Below, one piece after another: positions 31,664-40,724 of a stretch of 64,000 nucleotides of DNA. The position numbers and the translations under genes were made by a program. The notes below the pieces were generated by a model, which was given only the letters and a program-made list of their open reading frames with translations, made no database searches and was not told the origin of the DNA. Origin of the DNA: Dechloromonas denitrificans (lineage in GTDB: Bacteria > Pseudomonadota > Gammaproteobacteria > Burkholderiales > Rhodocyclaceae); NCBI RefSeq assembly GCF_020510665.1, contig NZ_CP075187.1:248001-312000 (forward strand). Reading direction: 5' to 3'. Positions within the stretch are counted from its first letter, which is position 1, and each line of letters starts with the position of its first letter.

Positions 31664-33022
31664 ATGAACATCGTCATTCTCGCTGCCGGCCAAGGCAAGC
31701 GCATGCATTCCAATCTTCCCAAGGTGCTGCATCCGGTTGCCGGCAAGGCACTCGCCCAGCACGTCATTGATACTGCCCGCAGTTTGTCGCCGAGCAAGTT
31801 GGTGGTGATCTACGGTCATGGCGGCGATGTGGTGCGGTCTACCCTTGCCGCCGACGATATTTCCTGGGCACTGCAGGAGCCGCAACTCGGGACTGGCCAT
31901 GCTGTGATGCAGGCTGTTCCGGCGTTGGGCGATAGCGGGCAGACACTGGTTCTTTACGGCGACGTACCACTGACCCTGGCATCTACCTTGAAACGCCTGC
32001 TTCAGGCCGGCAAGGATGGCCTGGCGATCCTGACCGTCGAGCTTGAGAACTCGACCGGTTACGGGCGTATCGTCCGCGATGCGACGGGCAAGGTCTTGCG
32101 CATTGTCGAGGAGAAGGATGCGACGGCGGCCGAAAAAACCATACGCGAAGTGAATACCGGCATCATGTCGATTCCGTCAGCACGTCTGGCTGAATGGCTG
32201 AGCAAACTGTCGAACAGCAATGCGCAAGGCGAGTATTACCTGACAGACATCGTGGCGCTGGCTGTTGCCGAAGGCGTGCCGGTACACACCGCCCAGCCGG
32301 ATGGTGAATGGGAAGTGCTGGGGGTGAACAGCAAGGTTCAACTGGCCGAACTGGAACGCGTGCATCAACGCAACATCGCCGATGCCATGCTGGTCGGCGG
32401 CGTGCGTCTGGCCGACCCGAATCGTATCGATGTGCGGGGCGAGCTAGCTTACGGGCGCGATGTTTCAATCGATGTCGGTTGTGTTTTCGAGGGCCGGGTC
32501 GAATTGGCCGATGCGGTCGAAGTCGGGCCGTACTGCGTGCTGAAAAACGTCAAGGTCGGGGCGGGGACGCGCATTGCCGCCTTCTGTCATTTTGAGGATG
32601 CGATGATCGGTCCGGATGGCATCCTTGGCCCTTATGCCCGCCTGCGTCCCGGTACCGAATTGGGGCCGGAAGTGCATGTCGGCAACTTCGTCGAAATCAA
32701 GAAAAGCACGCTCGGTGCGCAATCCAAGGCCAATCACCTGGCCTATATCGGTGATGCCGAAATCGGTCAGCGGGTCAATGTCGGTGCCGGCACGATTACC
32801 TGCAATTACGACGGCGCCAACAAGTTCAAGACGATTATCGAGGACGATGCATTCATCGGCTCGGACAGCCAGCTGGTCGCGCCGGTGACGGTCGGGCGTG
32901 GGGCGACATTGGGCGCCGGTACGACCCTGACCAAAAATGCCCCGCCGGATTCGTTGACCGTGTCACGCGCCAAGCAAGTGACCTTGACCGGCTGGGTTCG
33001 TCCGCAAAAGGTGAAGAAATAA
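31664..33022 (+). CDS. glmU: Bifunctional UDP-GlcNAc pyrophosphorylase / GlcN-1-P acetyltransferase
   Basis: GlmU makes UDP-N-acetylglucosamine for peptidoglycan and LPS. It has 452 residues from ATG 31664: an N-terminal uridyltransferase with [11 protein letters not shown] and an LGTGHAV segment, then a left-handed beta-helix acetyltransferase with hexapeptide repeats and [12 protein letters not shown]. The longer frame beginning at 31637 adds nine residues that do not belong to the family. Followed directly by a small membrane protein gene (TAATG overlap). Confidence 0.96.
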   Translation: MNIVILAAGQGKRMHSNLPKVLHPVAGKALAQHVIDTARSLSPSKLVVIYGHGGDVVRSTLAADDISWALQEPQLGTGHAVMQAVPALGDSGQTLVLYGDVPLTLASTLKRLLQAGKDGLAILTVELENSTGYGRIVRDATGKVLRIVEEKDATAAEKTIREVNTGIMSIPSARLAEWLSKLSNSNAQGEYYLTDIVALAVAEGVPVHTAQPDGEWEVLGVNSKVQLAELERVHQRNIADAMLVGGVRLADPNRIDVRGELAYGRDVSIDVGCVFEGRVELADAVEVGPYCVLKNVKVGAGTRIAAFCHFEDAMIGPDGILGPYARLRPGTELGPEVHVGNFVEIKKSTLGAQSKANHLAYIGDAEIGQRVNVGAGTITCNYDGANKFKTIIEDDAFIGSDSQLVAPVTVGRGATLGAGTTLTKNAPPDSLTVSRAKQVTLTGWVRPQKVKK

Positions 33023-33327
33023 TGGATTTCTGGTTTACCGCCTTCGTTTTTGCGGTCGCCATTCTGGTTGCTGTCGGTGGCTCGCTGCTTCTGGTGGGCT
33101 ATGTCGGCACCTTGCCGGCGTCCTTTGCCTTTGGCTGGCAACGCTGGGTGCCGACCCTGACCCTGCCCGTGATCGGGCCGCTCTGGTTTTCAGCAACTCA
33201 CTGGCAGGATTTTTCTCGCCCGGGCAAACAGTTGATTGCCGGGGTGGTGTTGATTGTCGCGGCTGTTGCGCTGCTCTACGGCTTCGGGCCGCATTTTGTT
33301 GATCGTTTGGCAGCGGGTGTGAAATGA
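33022..33327 (+). CDS. Small membrane protein, unknown function
   Basis: A 101-residue hydrophobic protein. Strong membrane segments lie at about residues 4-28 and 70-92, with a weaker one near 42-58 between a conserved-looking WQRW and HWQDFSRPGKQ. The start overlaps the glmU stop, so it is co-translated with glmU. I do not recognise the family; an inner-membrane location is the only supported statement. Confidence 0.7.
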   Translation: MDFWFTAFVFAVAILVAVGGSLLLVGYVGTLPASFAFGWQRWVPTLTLPVIGPLWFSATHWQDFSRPGKQLIAGVVLIVAAVALLYGFGPHFVDRLAAGVK

Positions 33328-33364
33328 ACCCCCGCTGAATTCTGCAAAGCTCAGGGAGAATAAG

Positions 33365-35416
33365 ATGTCCAAGTACACTACCGAGGCCATTCGTTCCGTT
33401 GCTCTGGTTGGTCATGGCGCTGTTGGCAAGACCACACTGGCCGAAGCTTTACTCCACGCGGCAGGGGCCATTCCCTCCCGCGGCAGTGTCGAAAAAGGCA
33501 GCACTGTCTGCGACTTCGATAGCCAGGAGAAGGAAACCGGACACTCCCTGAATTCAGCCATCATCAATTTTGGCTACGAAAATACGCATGTTCACCTGAT
33601 CGACACACCGGGTTACCCGGATTTCTCCGGTCAGTCGATTGCCGCCCTGGCGGGGGTCGATAGTGCGCTGATCGTGATCAATGCCCAGACCGGCATCGAA
33701 CTGATGACCGAGCGCATGATGGCGCTGGCGGCCGAGCGCAAGTTGTGCCGGATGATCGTGATCAATAAGATCGATGCCGACAATCTTGATTTGCCAGCCC
33801 TGGTCGCCGATATTCGCGACCGCTTCGGCAAGCAGTGCATGCTGCTGGATTTGCCGTCACACGGCGCGGCCGATGTTGTCGAAGTCCTTGAGGGGACGGC
33901 CGGGGAGGTTGATTTCGAGTCGGTCGCCGCCGTTCATCGTGCCTTGATCGACCAGATTGTCGAAGAAGACGAGAGCCTGCTGGCCCAGTACCTTGAGGAT
34001 GGTGCCGATCCCGATCTGGCGGCGTTGCACGCGCCATTCGAGAAGGCTTTGCGTGAAGGCCACCTGATTCCGATTTTGTTTACCTCGGCCAAAACGGGGG
34101 CCGGCATCAAGGCCTTGCTGCATGTGCTGGCTTCGCTGGCGCCCAATCCGGCGGAAGGCAATCCGCCGCCGTTCTACAAGGGGCTGCCGGGTGATCAGCG
34201 TGAGTCGTTCCAGGCTGTGCCGGACCCGGACAAGCATGTGCTGGCCCATGTTTTCAAAGTCGTTGCCGATCCTTACATGGGCAAGATCGGTATTTTCCGC
34301 GTGCACCAGGGAACGATCCGCAAGGATGCCCAACTCTTTGTCGGTGACAGCAAGCGGCCATTCAAGGTGGCCCATCTGTATCAACTTCAGGGCAAGGATG
34401 TGCTTGAAGTCGACCAACTGCTGCCCGGTGACATCGGGGCGATTGCCAAGGTCGAGGAAGTGGATTTCGACGCCGTGCTGCACGATTCGCATGATGAAGA
34501 TCACATCCACCTTGTTCCGCTGGAGTTCCCGAAGCCGATGGTTGGGCTGGCGGTCGAGACAAAGAAGAAGGGCGATGAACAGCGCTTGTTCGATATTCTC
34601 GGCAAGCTGGCGATGGAAGATCCGACTTTCCTGATCGAGCGCCATCCGACCAGCAATGAAACCGTGATTCGCGGCCTGGGCGAGATTCATCTCAAGGCCA
34701 AGCTGGAGAAGATGGCCAGCCAGTACAAGCTCGATGTCGATACCAAGCCGCCGCGCATTCCCTACCGTGAAACGATTACCGGCCCGGCCGAGGGGATTCA
34801 TCGCCACAAGAAGCAAAGCGGCGGTGCCGGCCAGTTCGGTGAAGTCCATCTGCGGATCGAGCCGAAAGGGCGTGGTGAAGGTTTTGAATTTGTTGATGCC
34901 GTCAAAGGCGGCGTCATTCCCGGTGTGTTCATGGCGGCGGTTGAAAAAGGGGTGCGTCAGGGCCTGGCCGGCGGTGTTGTTGCCGGTTACGCGGTCGACG
35001 ACTTGAAAGTCACCGTTTTCGACGGGAAAACCCATGCGGTCGATGGCAAGGAAGTGGCTTTCGTGACGGCGGGCCGCAAGGCGGTCGTCGAGGCCATCCG
35101 GGCCGCCAGACCGATTGTTCTCGAACCGATCGTCAACATTGAAATCATGGTGCCCGAATCGGCCATTGGCGATCTGAGCGGCGATCTGGCCGGACGACGT
35201 GGCCACATTACCGGTACTGACGGGCGTGGCCGCGGCATGGCTGCCATTTCCGGCGAGGTGCCGCTGGCCGAACTGAACGACTACCAGTCGCGTCTCAAGT
35301 CGCTGACCGGCGGCCAGGGCAGCTATCGCATCGAGTTTGCCCGTTACTCGGCTGTGCCGGCCAATGTGCAGCAGCAACTGGCCAGCAAATTCCAGTTGCA
35401 CGACGAAGACGACTGA
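33365..35416 (+). CDS. fusA2: Elongation factor G-like GTPase (EF-G2 type)
   Basis: A 683-residue translational GTPase related to EF-G. The GTPase motifs are GHGAVGKTT (P-loop), DTPGYPDF and NKID. Domains II to V follow, with a domain IV region of RHKKQSGGAGQFGEV type. It is shorter than canonical EF-G and not in an rps/tuf operon, so it fits the second EF-G paralogue of betaproteobacteria, whose exact role (back-up translocase or stress factor) is not settled. GGGAGA precedes the ATG. Confidence 0.88.
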   Translation: MSKYTTEAIRSVALVGHGAVGKTTLAEALLHAAGAIPSRGSVEKGSTVCDFDSQEKETGHSLNSAIINFGYENTHVHLIDTPGYPDFSGQSIAALAGVDSALIVINAQTGIELMTERMMALAAERKLCRMIVINKIDADNLDLPALVADIRDRFGKQCMLLDLPSHGAADVVEVLEGTAGEVDFESVAAVHRALIDQIVEEDESLLAQYLEDGADPDLAALHAPFEKALREGHLIPILFTSAKTGAGIKALLHVLASLAPNPAEGNPPPFYKGLPGDQRESFQAVPDPDKHVLAHVFKVVADPYMGKIGIFRVHQGTIRKDAQLFVGDSKRPFKVAHLYQLQGKDVLEVDQLLPGDIGAIAKVEEVDFDAVLHDSHDEDHIHLVPLEFPKPMVGLAVETKKKGDEQRLFDILGKLAMEDPTFLIERHPTSNETVIRGLGEIHLKAKLEKMASQYKLDVDTKPPRIPYRETITGPAEGIHRHKKQSGGAGQFGEVHLRIEPKGRGEGFEFVDAVKGGVIPGVFMAAVEKGVRQGLAGGVVAGYAVDDLKVTVFDGKTHAVDGKEVAFVTAGRKAVVEAIRAARPIVLEPIVNIEIMVPESAIGDLSGDLAGRRGHITGTDGRGRGMAAISGEVPLAELNDYQSRLKSLTGGQGSYRIEFARYSAVPANVQQQLASKFQLHDEDD

Positions 35417-35425
35417 AACAGCAAG

Positions 35426-35452
35426 AGGGCAGCCGGAGGGTTGCCCTTTTTC
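35426..35452 (+). terminator. Intrinsic terminator after the EF-G-like gene
   Basis: GGGCAGCC and GGTTGCCC pair (one G-U) around a GGAG loop, followed by five T residues. It overlaps the leader of the following histidine kinase, whose start is 13 bases further on, so some read-through may supply the kinase operon. Confidence 0.75.
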
Positions 35453-35464
35453 CGTGGAGGCAGC

Positions 35465-36994
35465 ATGCCAACGAATATTCCACGCTTCATGAGCCAGCGC
35501 GCCCGCTGGCTGGTTCTCCTGGCGCTCTGGGTCGGCGCGGTCGGCTGGTCGCTGCATAGTTCGATCGACGATATCCGCCGCCACAATCAGGATGTCGTGA
35601 CGGAGGGCGCACGCAACATGTTCCGCATGGTGGTGCTGACCCGGCTGTGGAATTCGCAACATGGCGGCGTCTATGTTGCGGTCGACGAGCAAACCAAGCC
35701 GAATCCCTACCTCAAGCATCCGTTGCGCGATATTTCGGATAATCACGGGCGACAACTGACGCTGATCAATCCGGCCTACATGACGCGCCTGATCAGCGAA
35801 CTGGCCCGGCAGGACGAAGGCGTCGTTTTCCGCATTACCAGTCTCAAGCCGGTCAATCCGCGCAATGCGGCGGATGACTGGGAGCGCAATGCGCTGGAAG
35901 CCTTCGAACGTGGCGTTCCCGAGGTCAGCGGTTTCGAGTCGAATGGCAGTGACGGTCTCAAGCACCGCTACATGGCCCCGCTCCTGGTGGTCGATGCCTG
36001 CCTCAAATGCCATGCGGCACAAGGCTATCAAGTCGGCGATGTGCGCGGCGGCATCAGCGTGACACAGCGTTATGAGCCTTTCCTGGCGGCGGCCCGGCCA
36101 AGCGAGCGGCAAGCCTGGATCATCCACGGCCTGATTTTCATTCTGGTGACGGGGGGCGTCTGGTGGTTGCTTGAGCAACTCCGCCGTCGCTGGGAAGATT
36201 TGCTTGGCAAGATTGCCGAAGTCGAAACCGCGCGCGACGAGCTGGTGCAGAGTGAAAAGCTGGCCTCGCTTGGCCGGATGGTGGCCGGCTTTGCCCATGA
36301 AATAAATACGCCAATCGGCGTGGCCGTCGGGGCGGTGACCAACAGCGAACATACGCTCGATGAAATCGACCGTTTGCTGGGCAGTGAAGAGGTCAGCGAG
36401 GATGATTTGCGGGCGGCACTGGCCACCTTGCGACAGGGCGACGAACTGGCGATGAGCAATCTGCGTCGGGCGGCGGCGCTGGTCCAGAGTTTCAAGCGGA
36501 CCTCGATCGACCAGAGTGCCGATCATGAACGTATCTTTTCACTGCGTGAGTTGATCGAGGATGTCCTGCACAGTTTGCAGAACCAGCTCAAGCGTCTGCC
36601 GGTCAGCGTCACGGTCGACTGTCCCGAAAACCTCAAAATCGATGGCTTGCCGGGGCTGCTCGAACAATTGATGACCAACCTGCTGATGAACAGCGTGACC
36701 CACGGCTTCGATCAGGGAACCCAGTCCGGCAAGATCTCGATCCAGGCAAAGCGTCAGGGCGAGCGGCTGATCCTGAGCTATGCCGATACCGGTGCCGGCA
36801 TGACGCCGGAAGTGCTGTCTCATCTTTTCGAACCCTTTTTCACCACCCGGCGCGGGCAGGGCGGCTCGGGGCTGGGCATGTACATCTGCCACAACATCGT
36901 CAAGGCCAAGCTGGGCGGGACGATTGCCTGCCAGAGCAAAGCGGGTGAAGGCGTGCATTTCCTGATCGATCTGCCGGCCCGCTTCGTGGAGTAA
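35465..36994 (+). CDS. Membrane histidine kinase with Tll0287-like c-heme sensor domain
   Basis: A 509-residue sensor kinase. Transmembrane helices at about 15-31 and 217-236 flank a periplasmic Tll0287-like (DUF3365) domain carrying a CLKCH c-type heme motif at 179-183. A cytoplasmic coiled coil leads to the phosphoacceptor His278 in FAHEINTPIG and an ATPase domain with NLLMNSVTHG and a GSGLGMYIC segment. ATG 35465 follows GTGGAGG at good spacing. It is the first of three tightly spaced signalling genes and probably senses redox state, NO or oxygen through heme (inference). Its response regulator is likely the HD-GYP protein two genes on. Confidence 0.88.
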   Translation: MPTNIPRFMSQRARWLVLLALWVGAVGWSLHSSIDDIRRHNQDVVTEGARNMFRMVVLTRLWNSQHGGVYVAVDEQTKPNPYLKHPLRDISDNHGRQLTLINPAYMTRLISELARQDEGVVFRITSLKPVNPRNAADDWERNALEAFERGVPEVSGFESNGSDGLKHRYMAPLLVVDACLKCHAAQGYQVGDVRGGISVTQRYEPFLAAARPSERQAWIIHGLIFILVTGGVWWLLEQLRRRWEDLLGKIAEVETARDELVQSEKLASLGRMVAGFAHEINTPIGVAVGAVTNSEHTLDEIDRLLGSEEVSEDDLRAALATLRQGDELAMSNLRRAAALVQSFKRTSIDQSADHERIFSLRELIEDVLHSLQNQLKRLPVSVTVDCPENLKIDGLPGLLEQLMTNLLMNSVTHGFDQGTQSGKISIQAKRQGERLILSYADTGAGMTPEVLSHLFEPFFTTRRGQGGSGLGMYICHNIVKAKLGGTIACQSKAGEGVHFLIDLPARFVE

Positions 36995-36999
36995 ACGCC

Positions 37000-38427
37000 A
37001 TGGATGCTTTTGTCTGGGATACACGTTTTGAAACCGGCCTGGCAACGGTCGATCGTCAGCACCGCCACCTGGTTGAACTGGTCAACCAGGTAGGTGATTA
37101 CCTGCTTTTTAGCTCAGGGAATGAGGCGCGACTGGAAAGCGTTTTTGCTGAACTGGCCGATTACGCCCGTGAGCATTTTGCCGAAGAGGAGCGCTTGATG
37201 GCCGAAGCGGGTGTCGACGTCCGCCATCGCGAGCGACATGCCCGACATCATCAGGACTTTGTCCGGCAACTGGTCAGCATGTGGGAGCGGCGTGCCCGGA
37301 CGGCTGACCCGGCGGCGATGCTGCATGGCTATCTGGCCTCATGGTTGACGGTGCATATTCTGGGCGAAGATCAGGTCATGGCCCGGATGATCGAGTCGAT
37401 CAGCCAGGGGAACGACCCGGCAACGGCTTTTGAAGCCCAGGCCGAGTCGCGCGACCACAGCGTTTCGGCCCTGCTTGATGCCCTGCACAAGCTTTATCAC
37501 GTTCTTTCAGTCCAGAACCGTGAACTGGCGGATGCCAATCAGTCGCTCGAAGACAAGGTGGCCGAGCGCACCCGGATGCTGGCCCAAAGCAATGCCTGTC
37601 TGCAGAAGGAACAGGATGATCTGCGCCATGCACTGGCTCATCTCGAAGCGACGCAGGAGCAATTGCTGAGCAGCGAAAAAATGGCCTCGCTCGGCCGGAT
37701 GGTGGCCGGTTTTGCCCATCAGCTGAATACGCCGGTCGGCATCGCCATCGGTGCCGTGAGCAACAGCGAGCAAGTCATTTCGGCCACCGAACATTTACTG
37801 GATGCCGAGGAAGTCAGTGCCGATGCCTTGCTGGCCAATTTTGCCCAGCTCCGCGAGGGCAGCCGCCTGGCGCTGAATAATCTGCAGCGGGCCGCCGATC
37901 TGGTGAGCCGCTTGAAGCGCAGCTCAATCGATCTGGAAGTCATGGAGCGTCGTGCCTTCCGCTTGCGGGAAGTGATTGACGACGTGTTGCTCGGGATGAA
38001 AGAGCGGATTGAGCTGGGCCAAGTCAGCGTCAGCGTCGATTGCGCGGTCGACCTGCTGCTGGACGGCATTCCCGGATTCTTTGAGCAGTTGCTGACAACG
38101 CTGGTGGGCAATGCCTTGCGCCATGCGTTCCCGATCGAGGGCCGCCCGGCGACGCTGCGGGTTTCTGCCGTGCTTCGCGGCGATGGCCAGCTGCAGCTCT
38201 GCTGTATTGATAATGGCGTCGGCATGCCGCCCGATGTGCTGGCTCATGTTTTCGAGCCGTTTTTTACCACCCAGCGGGCACATGGCCGTCTCGGGCTGGG
38301 CATGTATTTGTGCTATAACTTGGTGGTGTCGCGGCTTGGCGGAACCATCGATTGCGCCAGTGTGCAAGGGCAGGGAACCACCATTCAGGTGATATTGCCC
38401 ACCGCCACGGGGGAGACAAAAAAATGA
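37000..38427 (+). CDS. Hemerythrin-domain histidine kinase
   Basis: A soluble 475-residue sensor kinase. Residues 1-130 are a bacteriohemerythrin domain with the complete diiron ligand set: His21, His59, Glu63, His80, His84, His119 and Asp124. A coiled coil (about 165-230) leads to the dimerisation helix, where the phosphoacceptor His240 is followed by Gln instead of the usual Glu (AHQLNTPVG). The ATPase domain has LVGNALRHAF and a GLGMYLCYNL segment. It starts 6 bases after the first kinase and overlaps the HD-GYP regulator by four bases. Oxygen or redox sensing at the diiron site is the expected input. Confidence 0.88.
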   Translation: MDAFVWDTRFETGLATVDRQHRHLVELVNQVGDYLLFSSGNEARLESVFAELADYAREHFAEEERLMAEAGVDVRHRERHARHHQDFVRQLVSMWERRARTADPAAMLHGYLASWLTVHILGEDQVMARMIESISQGNDPATAFEAQAESRDHSVSALLDALHKLYHVLSVQNRELADANQSLEDKVAERTRMLAQSNACLQKEQDDLRHALAHLEATQEQLLSSEKMASLGRMVAGFAHQLNTPVGIAIGAVSNSEQVISATEHLLDAEEVSADALLANFAQLREGSRLALNNLQRAADLVSRLKRSSIDLEVMERRAFRLREVIDDVLLGMKERIELGQVSVSVDCAVDLLLDGIPGFFEQLLTTLVGNALRHAFPIEGRPATLRVSAVLRGDGQLQLCCIDNGVGMPPDVLAHVFEPFFTTQRAHGRLGLGMYLCYNLVVSRLGGTIDCASVQGQGTTIQVILPTATGETKK

Positions 38428-39980
38428 AACTGATTCGCAGCAAGGCGGTGGATGACGTATCCCTGGTCCGGGAGCCGGGAAGTTCGCGACATTCGTGGAA
38501 AGTCCTGGTGGTCGATGACGAGGCCGATATCCGGACCCTGACCCGGCTTAACCTGAAGGGTTTCAGCTTTGACGGGCGAGAGATCGAGTTTCTCGAAGCG
38601 GCTTCGGCATACGAAGCCCGTCAGCTTCTTGAAGCCCATGACGACATTGCGATTGCCTTGATCGACGTGGTCATGGAAACCGACGATGCCGGTCTGAAAC
38701 TGGTCGAATACATCCGCAAGACGCTGAACAACGCCATGATCCGGCTGGTCATTCGCACCGGTCAGCCGGGTGTGGCGCCTGAGCGCTATGTCATCGACAA
38801 CTTCGATATCGATGATTACAAGGATAAAACCGAGTTGACCGCGACACGCCTGTACACCACGGTGCGTTCGTCGATCAAAGCCTATCGCGATCTCAAGACC
38901 ATCGACCTCAACCGGGTTGGCCTGGCGCAGGTGCTTGCGGCAGCGCCCGAGTTGTACCGGATTTCCAGTTCGTCACTGAATAATTTCTTCGAAGGGGTGC
39001 TGACCCAGATCGTCGGCCTGTGCCACCTGGCCGACATGAGCTTCATCTCGACGATCGATGGCCTGATCGCCACCTTCGACGGGCGTGAGGTGATGATTCA
39101 GGCAACCACCGGGCCGGTCAGCGACCAGCAGCGTTTTGACGAGATTCGCCAGCAGTGCATCCAGGCCGTGACGCACGGCAACGTTCCCGAGAAAATCCGC
39201 CAGCGCGGCATCGTCATTCCCCTGACGGTCGGTGTCCAGCCGGTTGGCTTTGTCTATGTCGAGCCGACGCGCGAATTGTCGAGCAGCGATCTCGACCTGC
39301 TCAAGGTCATGGCACAGCAATGTTCGAGCGCACTGGAAAATCTGCGCCTGCATCTCGATTTGCGGACCGCCTACGATAACGCCATCGACATGCTGGCTGA
39401 AATTGCCGAGTTCAAGGACAAAACCACCGGCCAGCACATTCAGCGCATCGACAGTTACACTCGGCTGGTCGCCGTCGAGTTGGGCGTGGCGGAAGATGAG
39501 GCCGCCCTTTATGGCAAGGCCAGCCGACTGCACGATGTCGGGAAAATCGGGATTCCGGATGAAATTTTGCGCAAAAGAGGCAAGTTGACCGCGGAAGAGT
39601 TCGAGGTCATGAAAACCCATGTGACGATCGGCGCCAGCATTCTGTCGCACGACAAATCGCTGGCCATGGCGCGCGAAGTTGCCCAGTCGCACCACGAACG
39701 CTGGGATGGCAGCGGTTATCCCGCCGGCAAGCCCTCACGCGAGGCGTCGCTGCTCACCCGCATAGTCTCGGTGGTCGATGTCTTCGATGCCCTGATCAGC
39801 CGTCGTCCCTACAAGGCGCCGTGGTCGCTCGAAGAGGCGGCGGCCAATATCGAGGCAGCGGCAGGGCAGCAGTTCGATCCGACGGTGGTGGCGGCTTTTC
39901 TCAAGCTGTTGCGCCGAGGTGATCTGGCCGAACTGATCGCTTCGGTGCATGCCGATAACGAGAGTGGTTCCGGGCACTAG
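38424..39980 (+). CDS. Response regulator with REC, DUF3369 and HD-GYP domains
   Basis: A 518-residue regulator. The receiver domain (about 20-145) has VVDDEAD and the phospho-acceptor Asp in ALIDVVMETDD. DUF3369 (about 165-320) is followed by an HD-GYP phosphodiesterase domain (about 325-500) with HDVGKIGIPDEIL, HHERWDGSGYP and the VDVFDAL helix, all intact. It is therefore likely an active c-di-GMP hydrolase controlled by phosphorylation. The start ATG 38424 overlaps the upstream kinase stop (ATGA) and follows GGGAG. It is the obvious output of the two preceding kinases. Confidence 0.9.
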   Translation: MKLIRSKAVDDVSLVREPGSSRHSWKVLVVDDEADIRTLTRLNLKGFSFDGREIEFLEAASAYEARQLLEAHDDIAIALIDVVMETDDAGLKLVEYIRKTLNNAMIRLVIRTGQPGVAPERYVIDNFDIDDYKDKTELTATRLYTTVRSSIKAYRDLKTIDLNRVGLAQVLAAAPELYRISSSSLNNFFEGVLTQIVGLCHLADMSFISTIDGLIATFDGREVMIQATTGPVSDQQRFDEIRQQCIQAVTHGNVPEKIRQRGIVIPLTVGVQPVGFVYVEPTRELSSSDLDLLKVMAQQCSSALENLRLHLDLRTAYDNAIDMLAEIAEFKDKTTGQHIQRIDSYTRLVAVELGVAEDEAALYGKASRLHDVGKIGIPDEILRKRGKLTAEEFEVMKTHVTIGASILSHDKSLAMAREVAQSHHERWDGSGYPAGKPSREASLLTRIVSVVDVFDALISRRPYKAPWSLEEAAANIEAAAGQQFDPTVVAAFLKLLRRGDLAELIASVHADNESGSGH

Positions 39981-40001
39981 CCGCTGATCCGGATCGCTCG
40001 C

Positions 40002-40724
40002 TCAGCTGGTCAGCCAGTTGATGCTGGCCAGAAAAAGATAGCCGGCCCCGTAGACCGTCTTGATGAAGGCCGGGCTTTCGGCATTGGGCTCCAATTTGCG
40101 TCGCAGGCGCGAAATCCGTACGTCGATGCTGCGGTCGGTCGGTGACAGATCGCGCATGCCCATCAGCTGCTCGCGTTGCAGGATGCGGTTCGGATGGTTG
40201 ATGAAAACCTTGAGCAATTCGGCTTCGGTCGTGCTGAGTAGTTGCTCCTCGCCATTCGGTGAAAGCAGTGCATTGTTGGCCAGGTTGAAGCGCCAGCCAC
40301 CGAATTCGGCAATCTGCCGGCCCGTGCCGTTTTCCTGACCACCGGTTTCCCGCCGGCGCAGAATGCTGCGAACGCGGGCAACCAGTTCGCGTGGTTCGAA
40401 AGGTTTGAGAACATAATCATCGGCCCCGAGTTCGAGCCCCATCACCCGGTCGCTGACGTGGGCGCGGCCGGTCAGGATGACAATGCCGCAGGCCGTAATT
40501 GCCCGGACGCGCTGCATGACCTCCAGACCATCCATGTCGGGCAGGCCGAGATCGATGATGCACAGGTCGGGCTGCAGGGTGCGCAGGCGACGCAACAGAT
40601 CGCTGGCGCTGCGGCACCAGACGGTGCGAAACGAGAAATCGCCAAGGACCTGCTCGATGATCCGGGCGACGTCCGGGTCATCTTCGACAATGGCGATCAG
40701 CTTTGGGGATTCTGCCTCTTTCAT
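40002..40724 (-). CDS. OmpR-family response regulator
   Basis: A 240-residue regulator. The receiver domain has VEDDPD, the phospho-acceptor Asp in IIDLGLPDMDG and a conserved Lys in VLKPFEPRE. The winged-helix DNA-binding domain (about 138-230) contains SIDVRISRLRRKLE and VYGAGYLF. It overlaps the hybrid kinase gene at its start and so forms a two-component pair. Its 3' end faces the HD-GYP gene 21 bases away. Target genes unknown. Confidence 0.92.
   Translation of the reverse strand: MKEAESPKLIAIVEDDPDVARIIEQVLGDFSFRTVWCRSASDLLRRLRTLQPDLCIIDLGLPDMDGLEVMQRVRAITACGIVILTGRAHVSDRVMGLELGADDYVLKPFEPRELVARVRSILRRRETGGQENGTGRQIAEFGGWRFNLANNALLSPNGEEQLLSTTEAELLKVFINHPNRILQREQLMGMRDLSPTDRSIDVRISRLRRKLEPNAESPAFIKTVYGAGYLFLASINWLTS

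Noticed and set aside
33857-36526. An 889-codon open frame on the minus strand
   Set aside because: It lies wholly opposite the EF-G-like and heme-kinase genes, crosses their terminator, and has the low-complexity Gln/Arg/His content expected of an antisense shadow in GC-rich DNA.
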